DNA from: Sipunculus nudus
Taxonomy: Eukaryota; Annelida; Sipuncula; Golfingiida; Sipunculidae
Direction: 5' to 3'
Assembly: GCA_026874595.1 (NCBI GenBank)
Contig: JAPPUL010000055.1
Location: 1-64,000, forward strand
DNA: 64,000 bases
This document shows, one piece after another, positions 32,419 to 46,414 of the stretch. How positions within the stretch are numbered: the first letter of the stretch is position 1; every line of letters starts with the position of its first letter. Under the pieces are notes generated by a model that was given only the letters and a program-made list of their open reading frames with translations, searched no databases and was not told the origin of the DNA. The position numbers were made by a program, and so were the translations under genes.

Positions 32419-34560
32419 AAATTGTCTGTCTATAAATTAAAAAAAAATCAAATATCAAACTGTTATAAACATGTATCAATCTATTTAATAAAATCTCTTT
32501 TCATCCAATGAATTGCATCTTATTTCTTTATAAATAAACCATGATATTCAACTTCATCCAGCAATAAAAAATGAAAATAAAATGAATAAAAGTTTTTTTT
32601 TTTGGGGGGGGGGGGTGGTGGTTGTGTTTTGTCAGTAAAATCCAGGCTTCTCTTTGGATCCCGGCGGTGGGCGAGGGTACAATGGACACCAAACAACATT
32701 TGAATGAACATTTTTTCTGCTGTTATTGGATGAGCAAGTCTCTGTGAATTTTAAAAAAATATTTATTCTGGTATTCAAGATGACAGTGAAAATGACCACA
32801 GGCGCTTGAATCTCTATTTGTGTTGATCTTGGTTTAAATAGTGTTCAATTTACCTTAACAACAATCCCCTACCGTTTAATGAGCTTTAAACCATGTTATA
32901 TCGTTTGCCGGTACTTGTTTATATAATAGATACACAAGGCCGGCATCAAAGTCTGCGGACGGGTAGGCGATAATACAAAAAATCAATTGAAATTCCCAAA
33001 TATTTCAAAGATTTTCGAGGGAAGAAACTTACAGTGGTTAAATGGCCAGTTTTTCTTTCTATAAAAGCATCAACAATTCCAATACACACAGTGTACCACA
33101 TGTAATGAGCTCTTATTTGTAACTAGTCTGTATCCATTAAGCAGCTGTTACCCCAAACAAGGAAATCCCAATGTATCTTGGTCAGCAGTAAGGATTCCCC
33201 CTGGAACCTAACACCTGATTGGTTGATAATGATGGAAATAGTAATCTGGGATAAATCTGTCTGTTCGTCGCTTAATGGATACAGACTCGTCATTGACTAC
33301 CGATCTTACATAAGACGAAAACGCTTAACACTATATATTGTTTCAACAGTTTACTGTGCAAACCGTAACAAAAGCATGCAGGATATCAAATTTACAAAAA
33401 GTTCTTAAGGAAATATGATACAAAACATAAATTGTACCTTTGCTCACATTTAATGATATCATCATGATGAATTCTCCGCAAATTCTCCAGCTGTCCGCGT
33501 TATAGATATATATGTATTTATTAATGACAAAAATTGACATACAATTTTATGGAATAATTGCTGTTTTCTGGACCGTCCCAGCCCACAGGTAGGATAATAT
33601 GGATTCCCGACAATATTCTAATGACCGTTCCCTGAGCTGGAACGGGCTAAGAAGGTCCCGGTCATTTTTTTTAATTGCCAATTCCCGGGTTTTTCGGACT
33701 AAAAAATGGCCCTACCCTTCATTCAATCTCCAGCCTCTTCTGGCGTTCCGGGTATAAAAAAGAGCCCGTCCCATGCCTATTTAAGCTAGGACTGCAAACT
33801 CTGGGGTCAAAACAATTCAACTACGGCTTGGGATTACCACCTTTCCTCTTAAATTTCCATCGCGCCCGTGTCAAGTGTACCGTTTTATTCACAAACGTGC
33901 GGCAGGCGCCAAAAAATTTGACAGCACCCCTTTCGGATGCCAGAATATATCTTTATATATAAAGTCCTAACCCATCACGGAACTAGGGCCTCACAATTTT
34001 TTATCTCATTACTTACCACTTCAGACTACTTAAAAAATCCCTGCTTTCCTTTTTAAACCAAAGATTCCAATTTTTAAAATATATTAAATTTCACATTACA
34101 GATAACCTACACCAAGGGGACATTACAGTTAATCCGTGATGGGCAGGACTTCTTGGAATTTTATAATTCCCGGACGCAGGCTGACCGACTGCCTTTTTTC
34201 TTCAAGGACAGCCCTAATTTAAGCCATCATCAGACTTGAAGATGTCCTCAGGCCGACCTATTTGTCCAGGAATGAAAGGTCACGTCTCTGTTACCTAGAG
34301 GTCGGGTCTCTGTCTGACACGAACGCGGCTTCGCTTGCGTTTCGGCATTCTGGACGTTCAACTCTTCAAGTTTCATTTTCATCGCTTTTTCTTATTTCCA
34401 GCACTCAAGAATAGAAGAAGTATTCAGTTGGACTTGTATTATTTTTTTTATTTCTGTCAAAAATGGATTGTCCTGTATAGGATAGCTACTAATAATAACA
34501 CCAATAATGTCTCTCCATCTGTCTGCCTATCTGTCTGTCTAGCTGTCTGTATCATTTCCA
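32419..34560. other. Single-copy spacer (unit 3)
   Basis: Copy of 8710-10851 with the T11G12 tract at 32593-32615. No gene is recognised. Confidence 0.6.
33620..33672 (+). other. Three-way-junction fold plus oligo-T (unit 3)
   Basis: Identical copy of the fold at 9911-9963. Confidence 0.4.
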
Positions 34561-37500
34561 TTTCCGGCAAGCGCGTGACCTCTGGTCATCTTGTTTGTTT
34601 GTCTGTCTGTCTGTCTGTGTACTCTCTACAGGCCACAATTTTGCGACAATTGTCTTTAAACTTATACAGCTGGTAGACAAGCAAAAGTCCTCGGGGCCTA
34701 TTGTTTTTGGGCAATACAGGTCAAAGGTCAAGGTCAAGGTCATGAAAAGTATACAAAACGGTTTTTTCTTCATATCTTTGTTACTATTGGTCATATCTAC
34801 TTCAAACATAGCTCATTTTAATCGTCATTCCAAGGCCTTACTTCAAGTGTGTAGAAGCTTCAAATTGGCCGTAACCATGGTTACGAATTTGGGGAAAAAG
34901 TCATGATATTCGAAAATCTGGGGTCTTATTTTTCTAACTTTGTCATTTTTAAAGCTAGAGAGGTCTAGTTTTTTGCATCAAGTAGCATTTAATAAGTACT
35001 GCACGATTTTATTAAAATTCTTGCGATATCTCGTATAATATCTCGTCAAACGAGATATTTCGAGATTTCAGTAATCGTGCCCTGGAGGTCACAGTTTTGC
35101 AGGAATCTTTTTGAAACTGACATATCGTAAGTCCTACACTATTATCTCGAAATTGTTTTTCCATTTTTGGAATGCAGCTGCTAGGTGGCGCTGTATACAA
35201 ATATCCCCAACATATCATGTTTTGGCCATATCTCCAAAACTGTGAGCCTCAATTACATAAACTATAGCTTATTTTCATCCTCTGAGTCTTTTCTAAATCC
35301 TGGTGTAGTCATTTCGACTCAATCTTAAGTCACTTTGTCAGTGTGTCCGTCTGTTTCTCAGTTGTCCTCAAATTCGCTTGCTTGCTTGCCGGTTCTTGCG
35401 TCTTACATATAGCATTCTACATGTCCCAGTTTTCAAAGAATCCTTTTAAAACTGTTACATTTTATGTCTTACACTAATATCTCGAAACTAATTTTTCATT
35501 TTCCAGATATGGCCGCTAGGGGGCGGTGCACTCAAACTTCCACAACATATCATTTTTTGCCCATATCTCCAAAACTATAAACCTAATTTACATAAACTAT
35601 AGCTTATTATCTTTCTCTGAGGTTTCTCCATCACATGATTAAGTCAACTGGTCTCAATCTTTGGTCAGTTTATCAGTATGTTTGTCTGTTTGTCAGTTGT
35701 CCTCAATTTCACCTGCTTCCTGGTTCTTGCGTCTCACATGTAGTATTCTACTGGCCACAATTTTGCAAGAATCGCTTTGTAACTTACACTTGTCATATTT
35801 CGTAATGATATCTGGAAGCCCTATGTTTATTATTCAAATAAGTCAAAGGTCAAGGTGATGGAAACATATCAACATTTTTTTTCTTCAGAACTTTGTTAAT
35901 ATTGATCCTATCTTTACAAACTAGGGATTATTTTCTTTCACTTTGACATTGATCGTTTATCTTACTAACTTAACCTCATTTCCGGCAAGCGCGTGACCTC
36001 TGGTCATCTAGTTTGTCTGTTTGTCTGTCTGTCTGTGTACTCTCTACAGGCCACAATTTTGCAGCAATTGTCTTTAAACTTATACAGCTGGTAGACAAGA
36101 AAAAGTCCTCGGGGCCTATTGTTTTTGGGCAATACAGGTCAAAGGTCAAGGTCAAGGTCATCAAAACTTCTCAAAACGGTTTTTTCTTCATATCTTTGTC
36201 ACTATTAGTCGTATCTTCTTCAAACATAGCTCATTTTAAACATCATTCCAAGGCCAGTCATCTGGTGTGTAGCTCTTTCAAATTTGCCGTAACCATGGTT
36301 ACGAATTTTTGGGAAAAAGTCATGATATTCGAAAATAAGGGGCCTTATTTTTCTAACTTTGGCAGTTTTACAGCTAGAGAGGTCTAGTTTTTGCATCAGG
36401 TAGCATTTAACAAGTACTGCAAGATTTTATTAAGGTCTCGCGATATCTCGTATAATATCTCGTCAAACGAGATATTTCGAGATTTCAGTAATCTTGCCCT
36501 GGAGGTCACAGTTTTGCAGGAATCTTTTTGAAACTGACATATCGTGAGTCCTACACTATTATCTTGAAACCATTTTTTCCATTTTTTGAATGCAGCCGCT
36601 AGGTGGCGCTGTATGCAAACCTCCCCAACATATCTTTTTTTGGCCATATCTCCAAAACTGTGAGCCTCAATTACATAAACTATAGCTTATTTTCTTCCTC
36701 TGAGTCTTTTCTAAATCCTGGTGGAGTCATTTTGACTCAATCTTGAGTCACTTTGTCAGTGTGTCCGTCTGTTTCTCAGTTTTCATCAAATTCGCCTGCT
36801 TACCGGTTTTGGCGTCTGACATATAGCATTCTACAGGTCACAGTTTTGTAAGAATCCTTTTAAAACTATTACATCTTATGTCTTACACCAATATCTCGAA
36901 ACTAATTTTTCATTTTCCAGAATTGGTCGCTAGGGGGCGGTGCACTCAAACTTGCACAACATATCATTTTTTGGCCATATCTCCAAAACTATAAACCTCA
37001 TTTACATAAACTATAGCTTATTTTCTTCCTCTGGGTCTTTCCAAAAACCTGGTGTATTCATTTGGTCTCAATCTTGGGTCACTTTGTCTGTGTGTCCGTC
37101 TGTTTCTCAGTTGTCCTCAAATCCGCTTGCTTGCGTCTCACATATAGCATTCTACAGGCCACAGTTTTGAAAGAATCCTTTTAAAACTATTACATCTTAT
37201 GTCTTACACTAATATCTCGAAACGGATTTTTCATTTTCCAGAATTGGTTGCTAGGGGGCGGTGCACTCAAACTTGCACAACATATCATTTTTTGGCCATA
37301 TCTCCAAAACTATAAACCTAATTTACATAAACTATAGCTTATATCTTTCTCTGAGGTTTCTTCATAACATGATTAAGTCATCTGTTCACAATCTTGGGTC
37401 AGTTTGTCAGTATGTTGTCTGTTTGTCAGTTGTCCTCAATTTCGCCTGCTTCCTGGTTCTTGCGTCTCACATGTAGCATTCTACTGGCCACAGTTTTGCA

Positions 37501-40500
37501 GGAATCGTTTTGTAAATTACACTTGTCATATATCGTGATGATATCTGGAAGTCCTATGTTTATTATTCAAATAAGTCAAAGGTCAAGGTCAAAGTGATCA
37601 AAATATATCAAAATCTTATTTTCTTTAGAACTTTATTAATATTGGTTCTTTCTTCACAAACTATGGATTATTTTCTTTCACTTTGACACTGCTCGTTCAT
37701 CTGACTAACTTAACCTCATTTCCGGCAAGCGCGTGACCTCTGGTCATCTAGTTTGTTTGTCTGTCTGTCTGTCTGTCTGTGTACTCTCTACAGGCCACAA
37801 TTTTCCAGCAATTGCTTTCAAACTTATACAGCTGGTAGACAAGCAAAAGTCCTGGAGGCCTATTGTTTTTGGGCATTATAGGTCAAATGTCAAGGTCAAG
37901 GTCATCAAAGGTATACAAAACGGTTTTTTGTTCATATCTGTGTTAATATTGGTCGTATCTACTTCAACAGTAGCTCATTTTAATCGTCATTCCAAGGCCT
38001 GTTTTCTGGTGTGCAGCTGACTCAATTTGCGGTAACCATGGTAACGCATTTTTGGGGAAAAGTGCTGATATTTTTCTAAATTTGTCAGTTTTAAAGCTAC
38101 AGAGGTCTAGTTTTTTGCTTCAGGTTGCATTCACCTAGTACTACAAGATTCTATTAAGAGTCTCGCAATATCTCGTATAATATCTCGTCAAACGAGATAT
38201 TTCGAGATTTCAGTAATCTTACCCTGGAGGCCACAGTTTTGCAGGAATCTTTTTGAAACTGGCATATCTTAAGTCCTACACTATTATCTCGAAATCAATT
38301 TTTCATTTTTTTAATTCGGCCGCTAGGGGGCGCTGGGTGCAAACCTCTCCAACATATCATGTTTTGGCAATATCTCCAAAATTATAAGCCTCAATTACAA
38401 AAACTATAGTTTATTTTTTTCCTCTAAGTCTTCTTCATGAACTCGTTTAGTCATCTGGTCTCAATCTTGTGTCACTTTGTCTGTGTGTCTGTTTCTCAGT
38501 TGTCCTCAAATCCGCTTGCTTGCCGGTTCTTGCGTCTCACATATAGCATTCTACAGGCCACAGTTTTGAAAGAATCTTTTTAAAACTATTACATCTTATG
38601 TCTTACACTAATATCTCGAAACGGATTTTTCATTTTCCAGAATTGGCCGCTAGGGGGCGGTGCACTCAAACTTCCACAACATATTATTTTTTGGCCATAT
38701 CTCCAAAACTATTAACCTTAATCACATAAACTATAGCTTATTATCTTCCTCTGAGGTTTCTCCATCACATGATTAAGTCAACTGGTCTCAATCTTGGGTC
38801 AATTTGTCAGTATGTTTGTCTGTTTTTCAGTTGTCCTCAATTTCGCCTGCTTCCTGGTTCTTGCGTCTCACATGTAGCATTCTACTGGCCACAGTTTTCC
38901 AGGAATCGTTTTGTAAATTACACTTGTCATATATCGTGATGATATCTGGAAGTCCTATGTTTATTATTCAAATAAGTCAGAGGTCAAGGTCAAGGTGATC
39001 AAAATATATCAAAATCTTATTTACTTTAGAACTTTGTTAATATTGGTTCTTTCTTCACAAACTATGGATTATTTTCTTTCACTTTGACACTGCTCGTTCA
39101 TCTGACAAATTTTACATCATTTCCGGCAAGCGCGTGACCTCAGGTCATCTAGTCTGTCTGTCTGTCTGTCTGTGTACTCTCTACAGGCCACAATTTTCCA
39201 GCAATTGCTTTCAAACTTATACAGCTGGTAGACAAGCAAAAGTCCTGGAGGCCTATTGTTTTTGGGCATTATAGGTCAAATGTCAAGGTCAAGGTCATCA
39301 AAAGTATACAAAACGGTTTTTTGTTCATATCTGTGTTAATATTGGTCGTATCTACTTCAACAGTAGCTCATTTTTATCGTCATTCCAAGGCCTGTTTTCT
39401 GGTATGTAGCTGACTCAATTTGCGGTAACCATGGTAACGCATTTTTGGGGAAAAGTGCTGATATTTTTCTAAATTTGTCAGTTTTAAAGCTACAGAGGTC
39501 TAGTTTTTTGCTTCAGGTAGCATTCACCTAGTACTACAAGATTCTATTAAGAGTCTCGCAATATCTCGTATAATATCTCGTCAAACGAGATATTTCGAGA
39601 TTTCAGTAATCTTGCCCTGGAGGCCACAGTTTTGCAGGAATCTTTTTGAAACTGGCATATCTTAAGTCCTACACTATTATCTCGAAATCAATTTTTCATT
39701 TTTTTAATTCGGCCGCTAGGGGGCGCTGGGTGCAAACCTCTCCAACATATCATGTTTTGGCAATATCTCCAAAATTATAAGCCTCAATTACAAAAACTAT
39801 AGTGTATTTTTTTCCTCTAAGTCTTCTTCATGAACTCGTTTAGTCATCTGGTCTCAATCTTGTGTCACTTTGTCTGTGTGTCCGTCTGTTTCTCAGTTGT
39901 CCTCAAATCCGCTTGCTTGCCGGTTCTTGCGTCTCACATATAGCATTCTACAGGACACAGTTTTGAAAGAATCTTTTTAAAACTATTACATCTTCTGTCT
40001 TACACTAATATCTCGAAACTGATTTTTTATTTTCCAGAATTGGCCGCTAGGGGGCGGTGCACTCAAACTTGCACAACATATCATTTTTTGGCCATATCTC
40101 CAAAACTATTAACCTCATTTACATAAACTATAGCTTATTATCTTCCTCTTAGGTTTCTTCATAACATGATTAAGTCATCTGTTCTCAATCTTGGGTCAGT
40201 ATGTTTGTCTGTTTGTCAGTTGTCCTCAATTTCGCCTGCTTCCTGGTTCTTGCGTCTATCATGTAGCATTCTACTGGCCACAGTTTTGCAGGAATCGTTT
40301 TGTAAATTACACTTGTCATATATCGTGATGATATGTGGAAGTCCTATGTTTATTATTCAAATAAGTCAAAGGTCAAGGTCAAGGTGATCAAAATATATCA
40401 AAATCTTATTTTCTTTAGAACTTTGTTAATATTGGTTCTTTCCTCACAAACTATGGATTATTTTCTTTCACTTTGACACTGCTCGTTCATCTGACTAATT

Positions 40501-42431
40501 TTACATCATTTCCGGCAAGCGCGTGACCTCAGGTCATCTAGTTTGTTGCTTGCCGGAAATCTTCGATTTCTGCAAGCAGGTTGGTCAGTCGCGGATGTCT
40601 GTTTGTCTGTTTGTTGCTTGCCGGAAATCTTCGATTTCTGCAAGCAGGTTGGTCAGTCGCGGATGTCTGTTTGTCTGTTTGTTTGTTGCTTGCCGGAAAT
40701 CTTCGATTTCTGCAAGCAGGTTGGTCAGTCGCGGATGTCTGTTTGTCTGTTTGTTTGTTTGTCTGTCTGTCTGTGTACTCTCTACAGGCCACAATTTTCC
40801 AGCAATTGCTTTCAAACTTATACAGCTGGTAGACAAGCAAAAGTCCTGGAGGCCTATTGTTTTTGGGCATTATAGGTCAAATGTCAAGGTCAAGGTCATC
40901 AAAAGTATACAAAACGGTTTTTTGTTCATATCTGTGTTAATATTGGTCGTATCTACTTCAACAGTAGCTCATTTTAATCGTCATTCCAAGGCCTGTTTTC
41001 TGATGTGTAGCTGACTCAATTTGCGGTAACCATGGTTACGCAATTTTTTGGGAGGAATCATGGAATTTCATGATATTTTTCAAATTTGCATCAATCGTAC
41101 TGATTCTGAGATATTTTATGTAACACAAGAATATCTCGAAATTGTTTTTTCAGATTTTGGAAATGGCCGCCAGGGGGCGTTGCAGATGAAAAAACATGCA
41201 AATTTGTTTTGGTGCTATACCTCCAGAACTATTAAACATTGGGCCATTTCCATCACAGCACCTTCAACTGGGGTCCATGGGCTTATTTTTGCGCATAGGT
41301 GTCAAAGTGCGCTATTGCCAGATTTCTCTATTTTTGGGGTAAAACTTTTGAATTTTGAAAATATGCAGTTTTCAGCTTCTAACTCTGTCAGTTTTTATGC
41401 TGGAGAGGTCAATTTTTTTGCATCTTGTAGCCCTTGGTGAGTTCTCGGTGATCCAATCAAAATTCTTGCAAAATCTCGCACCGTTTCTCGTCAAACGAGA
41501 GTCTTCGAGATTTCATTAAATATGACCTACAGGTTGCATTTTTTTAACAATGGCTTTGAAATTGATATATTTTGTGTTATTTATAAATATCTCGAAATCA
41601 GTTTTTCATTTTTTGGAAATAGCCACCAGGGGGCGTGGCACCTGAAACACTGTAACATATCATTTTTCTGCAATATCTAAAATAATTTTAAACATGGCAC
41701 AATTTTTATCGTTGTATCTTAAACTAGGAACATTGGCTTATTCCTCCGCACATGTAGCTTTGTGCTGCCGTTACCATGGTTACCAAATTTTGGGGTTAAA
41801 CTTGACAATCTGTAAATAATAAGTTTTTTGCTTCTATCTCGGTTGATATTTATACTACAAGGGTCTAGTTTTCTGCATGAGGTAGCATTCCCTTGCCTCT
41901 AATGCAGTTAATTGCAAGTCTCGTAGAATCTCGCTCTGTTTTCCGTCAAACGAGAAATTACGAGATTTCACAGAAATGCTTATAATTCGGTCACCTTTTC
42001 GGCTAAAGAGGAGCAGTTTTCAGCATTTTGTTGCATTTTGGAAGCTTAACATGATAATAACTTACATCTCGCCACATCTCGTATCATCTCCCGCCAAACG
42101 AGAATATTCGAGAATTCGAACAAATGTGCATATCTCTGTCATTTTAATGCCAGAGATTTTTTTTTCTATTGTTCAAGATTCACTTGACTAGTTTGAAGTG
42201 ACAAAATTGAATATCTCGTCATATCTCGCACCATTTCTTGTCAAACGAGAACATGGGACCATTCAAAGATACGCCTATAATTCTGTTATTTAAATGCTGA
42301 AGACCTTTAGTTTTCAGCATTCGATAGCGTCTAACACTCTCGGTCACATCTCGATAATATTGTAAGTTTCGTCAAATCTGGGATCGTTTTTTCTTCAAAT
42401 AAAAAAGTGCATGCTATTGCCGTGACCATAA
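34561..42431 (+). repeat. Cassette block across the unit 3/4 edge
   Basis: Five cassettes starting at 34561, 35979, 37719, 39120 and 40509, collinear with unit 1. I noticed no private difference in this block. No gene is seen. Confidence 0.93.
40546..40757 (+). repeat. Hairpin-bearing 68/72-bp array, three copies (unit 4)
   Basis: Same three-copy form as at 4983-5194. Confidence 0.93.
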
Positions 42432-42783
42432 GTGGCGGCAGTATGTGATAGTAAATGTCGGCAGGGGCATTACCCTTGACAGTTGGAGCCATGTTCTATG
42501 GGTGTGCGATGGCCCATGAAGAAGAATTCTATTGTGCTGTTATCGTCTTCCTTTGATCGTTGCTTCGTAAGCTTCACAGACCAGCGCCAACCACCTGGTT
42601 GCCATGTGTCCTCAATGTAAACAACATTTGCTGTTTTCCTTTACCTGAGATATGTATGGTAGCCTGTTCACTTGTCCTTAGATTGTTTATTGTTGGTGTA
42701 TTGAAGTAAAATAAAATGCCATGTTTTCCTGCATATTGATTGTAAATTGAATAAAATCATACAAGAACCAACCAATGTTCTAT
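42432..42783. other. Low-repeat stretch (unit 4)
   Basis: Copy of 6869-7220. Nothing further is recognised. Confidence 0.6.
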
Positions 42784-44272
42784 GACCACTATTTCAGATT
42801 TGAGATCAGAACAATTGATTTCTGCATAAACCACTATGACCAGATTTGAAAAACTTTAAAGTGGTCTATATTTTTTTCTGAAGAAGTTGAGCTATATGCT
42901 TGGAGATGCCAGCCAGTGGGTGTGAATGGATTGCAATGAAACCCAAACCAGGTGTGTGTGAAGAGTCTGGTGGAGATGAAGGGGGCCAAAACCTATTTGA
43001 CTGTGTATAAGCATAAACTGGCCTGAAATCAGGTTTCTGGGGGCTTGAAATTTTTGTTTGTAGGAGCAGGGTAATATTATCTTGTTTCCCTGTATATACA
43101 CCCTAAACTGGGCCTAATGACACCAAAACCAGGTTTGTGGGACCATCAGTACAGATTTGAGGTAAAAATATGGATTTTCTCTGTATATCACTATGTTCAC
43201 TGTGTCCAGATTTGGAAATTCAAACTGGTCCTAATTTTTTTTCTGAGGGAGTTGAGCCAAATGCTTTGAGATACCAGCCAGTGGGTGTAAATGGATTGCA
43301 ATGATACCCAAACCAGGTGTGTGTGTTGAGTTTTGTGGAGATGAGGGGGGCCAGAACCTATTTGACTGTGTATAAGCATAAACTGGCCTGAAATCAGGTT
43401 TCTGGGGGCATGAAATTTTTGTTTGTGGGAACTGGGTAATATTATCTTGTTTCCCTGTATATACACCCTAAACTTGGCCTAATGACACCAAAACCAGGTT
43501 TGTGGGACCATCAGTACAGATTTGAGGTAAAAAAATGGATTTTCTCTGTATATCACTATGTTCACTGTGTCCAGATTTGGAAATTCAAACTGGTCCTAAT
43601 TTTTTTTCTGAGGGAGTTGAGACAAATGCTTTGAGATACCAGCCAGTGGGTGTAAATGGATTGCAATGATACCCAAACCAGGTGTGTCTGTTGAGTTTTG
43701 TGGAGATGAGGGGGGCAAGAACCTATTTGACTGTGTATAAGCATAAACTGGCCTGAAATCAGGTTTCTGGGGGCTTGAAATTTTTGTTTGTGTCAGCAGG
43801 GTAATATTATCTTATTTCCCTGTATATACACCCTGAATTGGGCCTAATGACACCTAAACCATGTTTGTGGGACCATCATTACAGATTTGAGGTAAAAAAA
43901 TGGATTTTCCCTGTATATCACTATGTCCACTGTGTCCAGATTTGGAAATTCAAACTGGCCCTAATTTTTTTTCTGAGGGATTTGAACCAAATGCTTTGAG
44001 ATTCCAGCCAGTGGGTGTAAGTGGATTGCAATGATAGCCAAACCAGGTGTGTGTGATGAGTCTGGTGGAGATGAGGTGGTCCAAAACACTATTTGCCTGT
44101 GTATAATAAGCCATATTACTGTCCTCAGCTGAAATCAGCTTTCTGTGGGCTTGAAATGTTTGCTGGTGGGAACAAGGTAATATTATCTGGTTATCATGGA
44201 TATACACCCTAAAATGGCCCTGAGGACACCAAAAACATGCATGTTGGACCATGAGTACAGATTTGAGGTAAC
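42784..44272. repeat. 365-bp satellite, four copies (unit 4)
   Basis: Copy of 7221-8709 with anchors at 42909, 43274, 43639 and 44004. Carries the private T at 44146. Confidence 0.95.
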
Positions 44273-46414
44273 AAATTGTCTGTCTATAAATTAAAAAAAA
44301 ATCAAATATCAAACTGTTATAAACATGTATCAATCTATTTAATAAAATCTCTTTTCATCCAATGAATTGCATCTTATTTCTTTATAAATAAACCATGATA
44401 TTCAACTTCATCCAGCAATAAAAAATGAAAATAAAATGAATAAAAGTTTTTTTTTTGGGGGGGGGGGGGTGGTGGTTGTGTTTTGTCAGTAAAATCCAGG
44501 CTTCTCTTTGGATCCCGGCGGTGGGCGAGGGTACAATGGACACCAAACAACATTTGAATGAACATTTTTTCTGCTGTTATTGGATGAGCAAGTCTCTGTG
44601 AATTTTAAAAAAATATTTATTCTGGTATTCAAGATGACAGTGAAAATGACCACAGGCGCTTGAATCTCTATTTGTGTTGATCTTGGTTTAAATAGTGTTC
44701 AATTTACCTTAACAACAATCCCCTACCGTTTAATGAGCTTTAAACCATGTTATATCGTTTGCCGGTACTTGTTTATATAATAGATACACAAGGCCGGCAT
44801 CAAAGTCTGCGGACGGGTAGGCGATAATACAAAAAATCAATTGAAATTCCCAAATATTTCAAAGATTTTCGAGGGAAGAAACTTACAGTGGTTAAATGGC
44901 CAGTTTTTCTTTCTATAAAAGCATCAACAATTCCAATACACACAGTGTACCACATGTAATGAGCTCTTATTTGTAACTAGTCTGTATCCATTAAGCAGCT
45001 GTTACCCCAAACAAGGAAATCCCAATGTATCTTGGTCAGCAGTAAGGATTCCCCCTGGAACCTAACACCTGATTGGTTGATAATGATGGAAATAGTAATC
45101 TGGGATAAATCTGTCTGTTCGTCGCTTAATGGATACAGACTCGTCATTGACTACCGATCTTACATAAGACGAAAACGCTTAACACTATATATTGTTTCAA
45201 CAGTTTACTGTGCAAACCGTAACAAAAGCATGCAGGATATCAAATTTACAAAAAGTTCTTAAGGAAATATGATACAAAACATAAATTGTACCTTTGCTCA
45301 CATTTAATGATATCATCATGATGAATTCTCCGCAAATTCTCCAGCTGTCCGCGTTATAGATATATATGTATTTATTAATGACAAAAATTGACATACAATT
45401 TTATGGAATAATTGCTGTTTTCTGGACCGTCCCAGCCCACAGGTAGGATAATATGGATTCCCGACAATATTCTAATGACCGTTCCCTGAGCTGGAACGGG
45501 CTAAGAAGGTCCCGGTCATTTTTTTTAATTGCCAATTCCCGGGTTTTTCGGACTAAAAAATGGCCCTACCCTTCATTCAATCTCCAGCCTCTTCTGGCGT
45601 TCCGGGTATAAAAAAGAGCCCGTCCCATGCCTATTTAAGCTAGGACTGCAAACTCTGGGGTCAAAACAATTCAACTACGGCTTGGGATTACCACCTTTCC
45701 TCTTAAATTTCCATCGCGCCCGTGTCAAGTGTACCGTTTTATTCACAAACGTGCGGCAGGCGCCAAAAAATTTGACAGCACCCCTTTCGGATGCCAGAAA
45801 ATATCTTTATATATAAAGTCCTAACCCATCACGGAACTAGGGCCTCACAATTTTTTATCTCATTACTTACCACTTCAGACTACTTAAAAAATCCCTGCTT
45901 TCCTTTTTAAACCAAAGATTCCAATTTTTAAAATATATTAAATTTCACATTACAGATAACCTACACCAAGGGGACATTACAGTTAATCCGTGATGGGCAG
46001 GACTTCTTGGAATTTTATAATTCCCGGACGCAGGCTGACCGACTGCCTTTTTTCTTCAAGGACAGCCCTAATTTAAGCCATCATCAGACTTGAAGATGTC
46101 CTCAGGCCGACCTATTTGTCCAGGAATGAAAGGTCACGTCTCTGTTACCTAGAGGTCGGGTCTCTGTCTGACACGAACGCGGCTTCGCTTGCGTTTCGGC
46201 ATTCTGGACGTTCAACTCTTCAAGTTTCATTTTCATCGCTTTTTCTTATTTCCAGCACTCAAGAATAGAAGAAGTATTCAGTTGGACTTGTATTATTTTT
46301 TTTATTTCTGTCAAAAATGGATTGTCCTGTATAGGATAGCTACTAATAATAACACCAATAATGTCTCTCCATCTGTCTGCCTATCTGTCTGTCTAGCTGT
46401 CTGTATCATTTCCA
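44273..46414. other. Single-copy spacer (unit 4)
   Basis: Copy of 8710-10851 with the T10G13 tract at 44447-44469 and the private A at 45800. No gene is recognised. Confidence 0.6.
45474..45526 (+). other. Three-way-junction fold plus oligo-T (unit 4)
   Basis: Identical copy of the fold at 9911-9963. Confidence 0.4.

Larger units (their letters stand above)
23709..35563. repeat. Macrosatellite unit 3 (11855 bp)
   Basis: Third copy, same orientation. It is one base longer than its neighbours because of an inserted C in a TTCTTTC tract near 27199. The offset from unit 1 is 23708 before that point and 23709 after. The homopolymer at 32593-32615 is T11G12, as in unit 1. Confidence 0.97.
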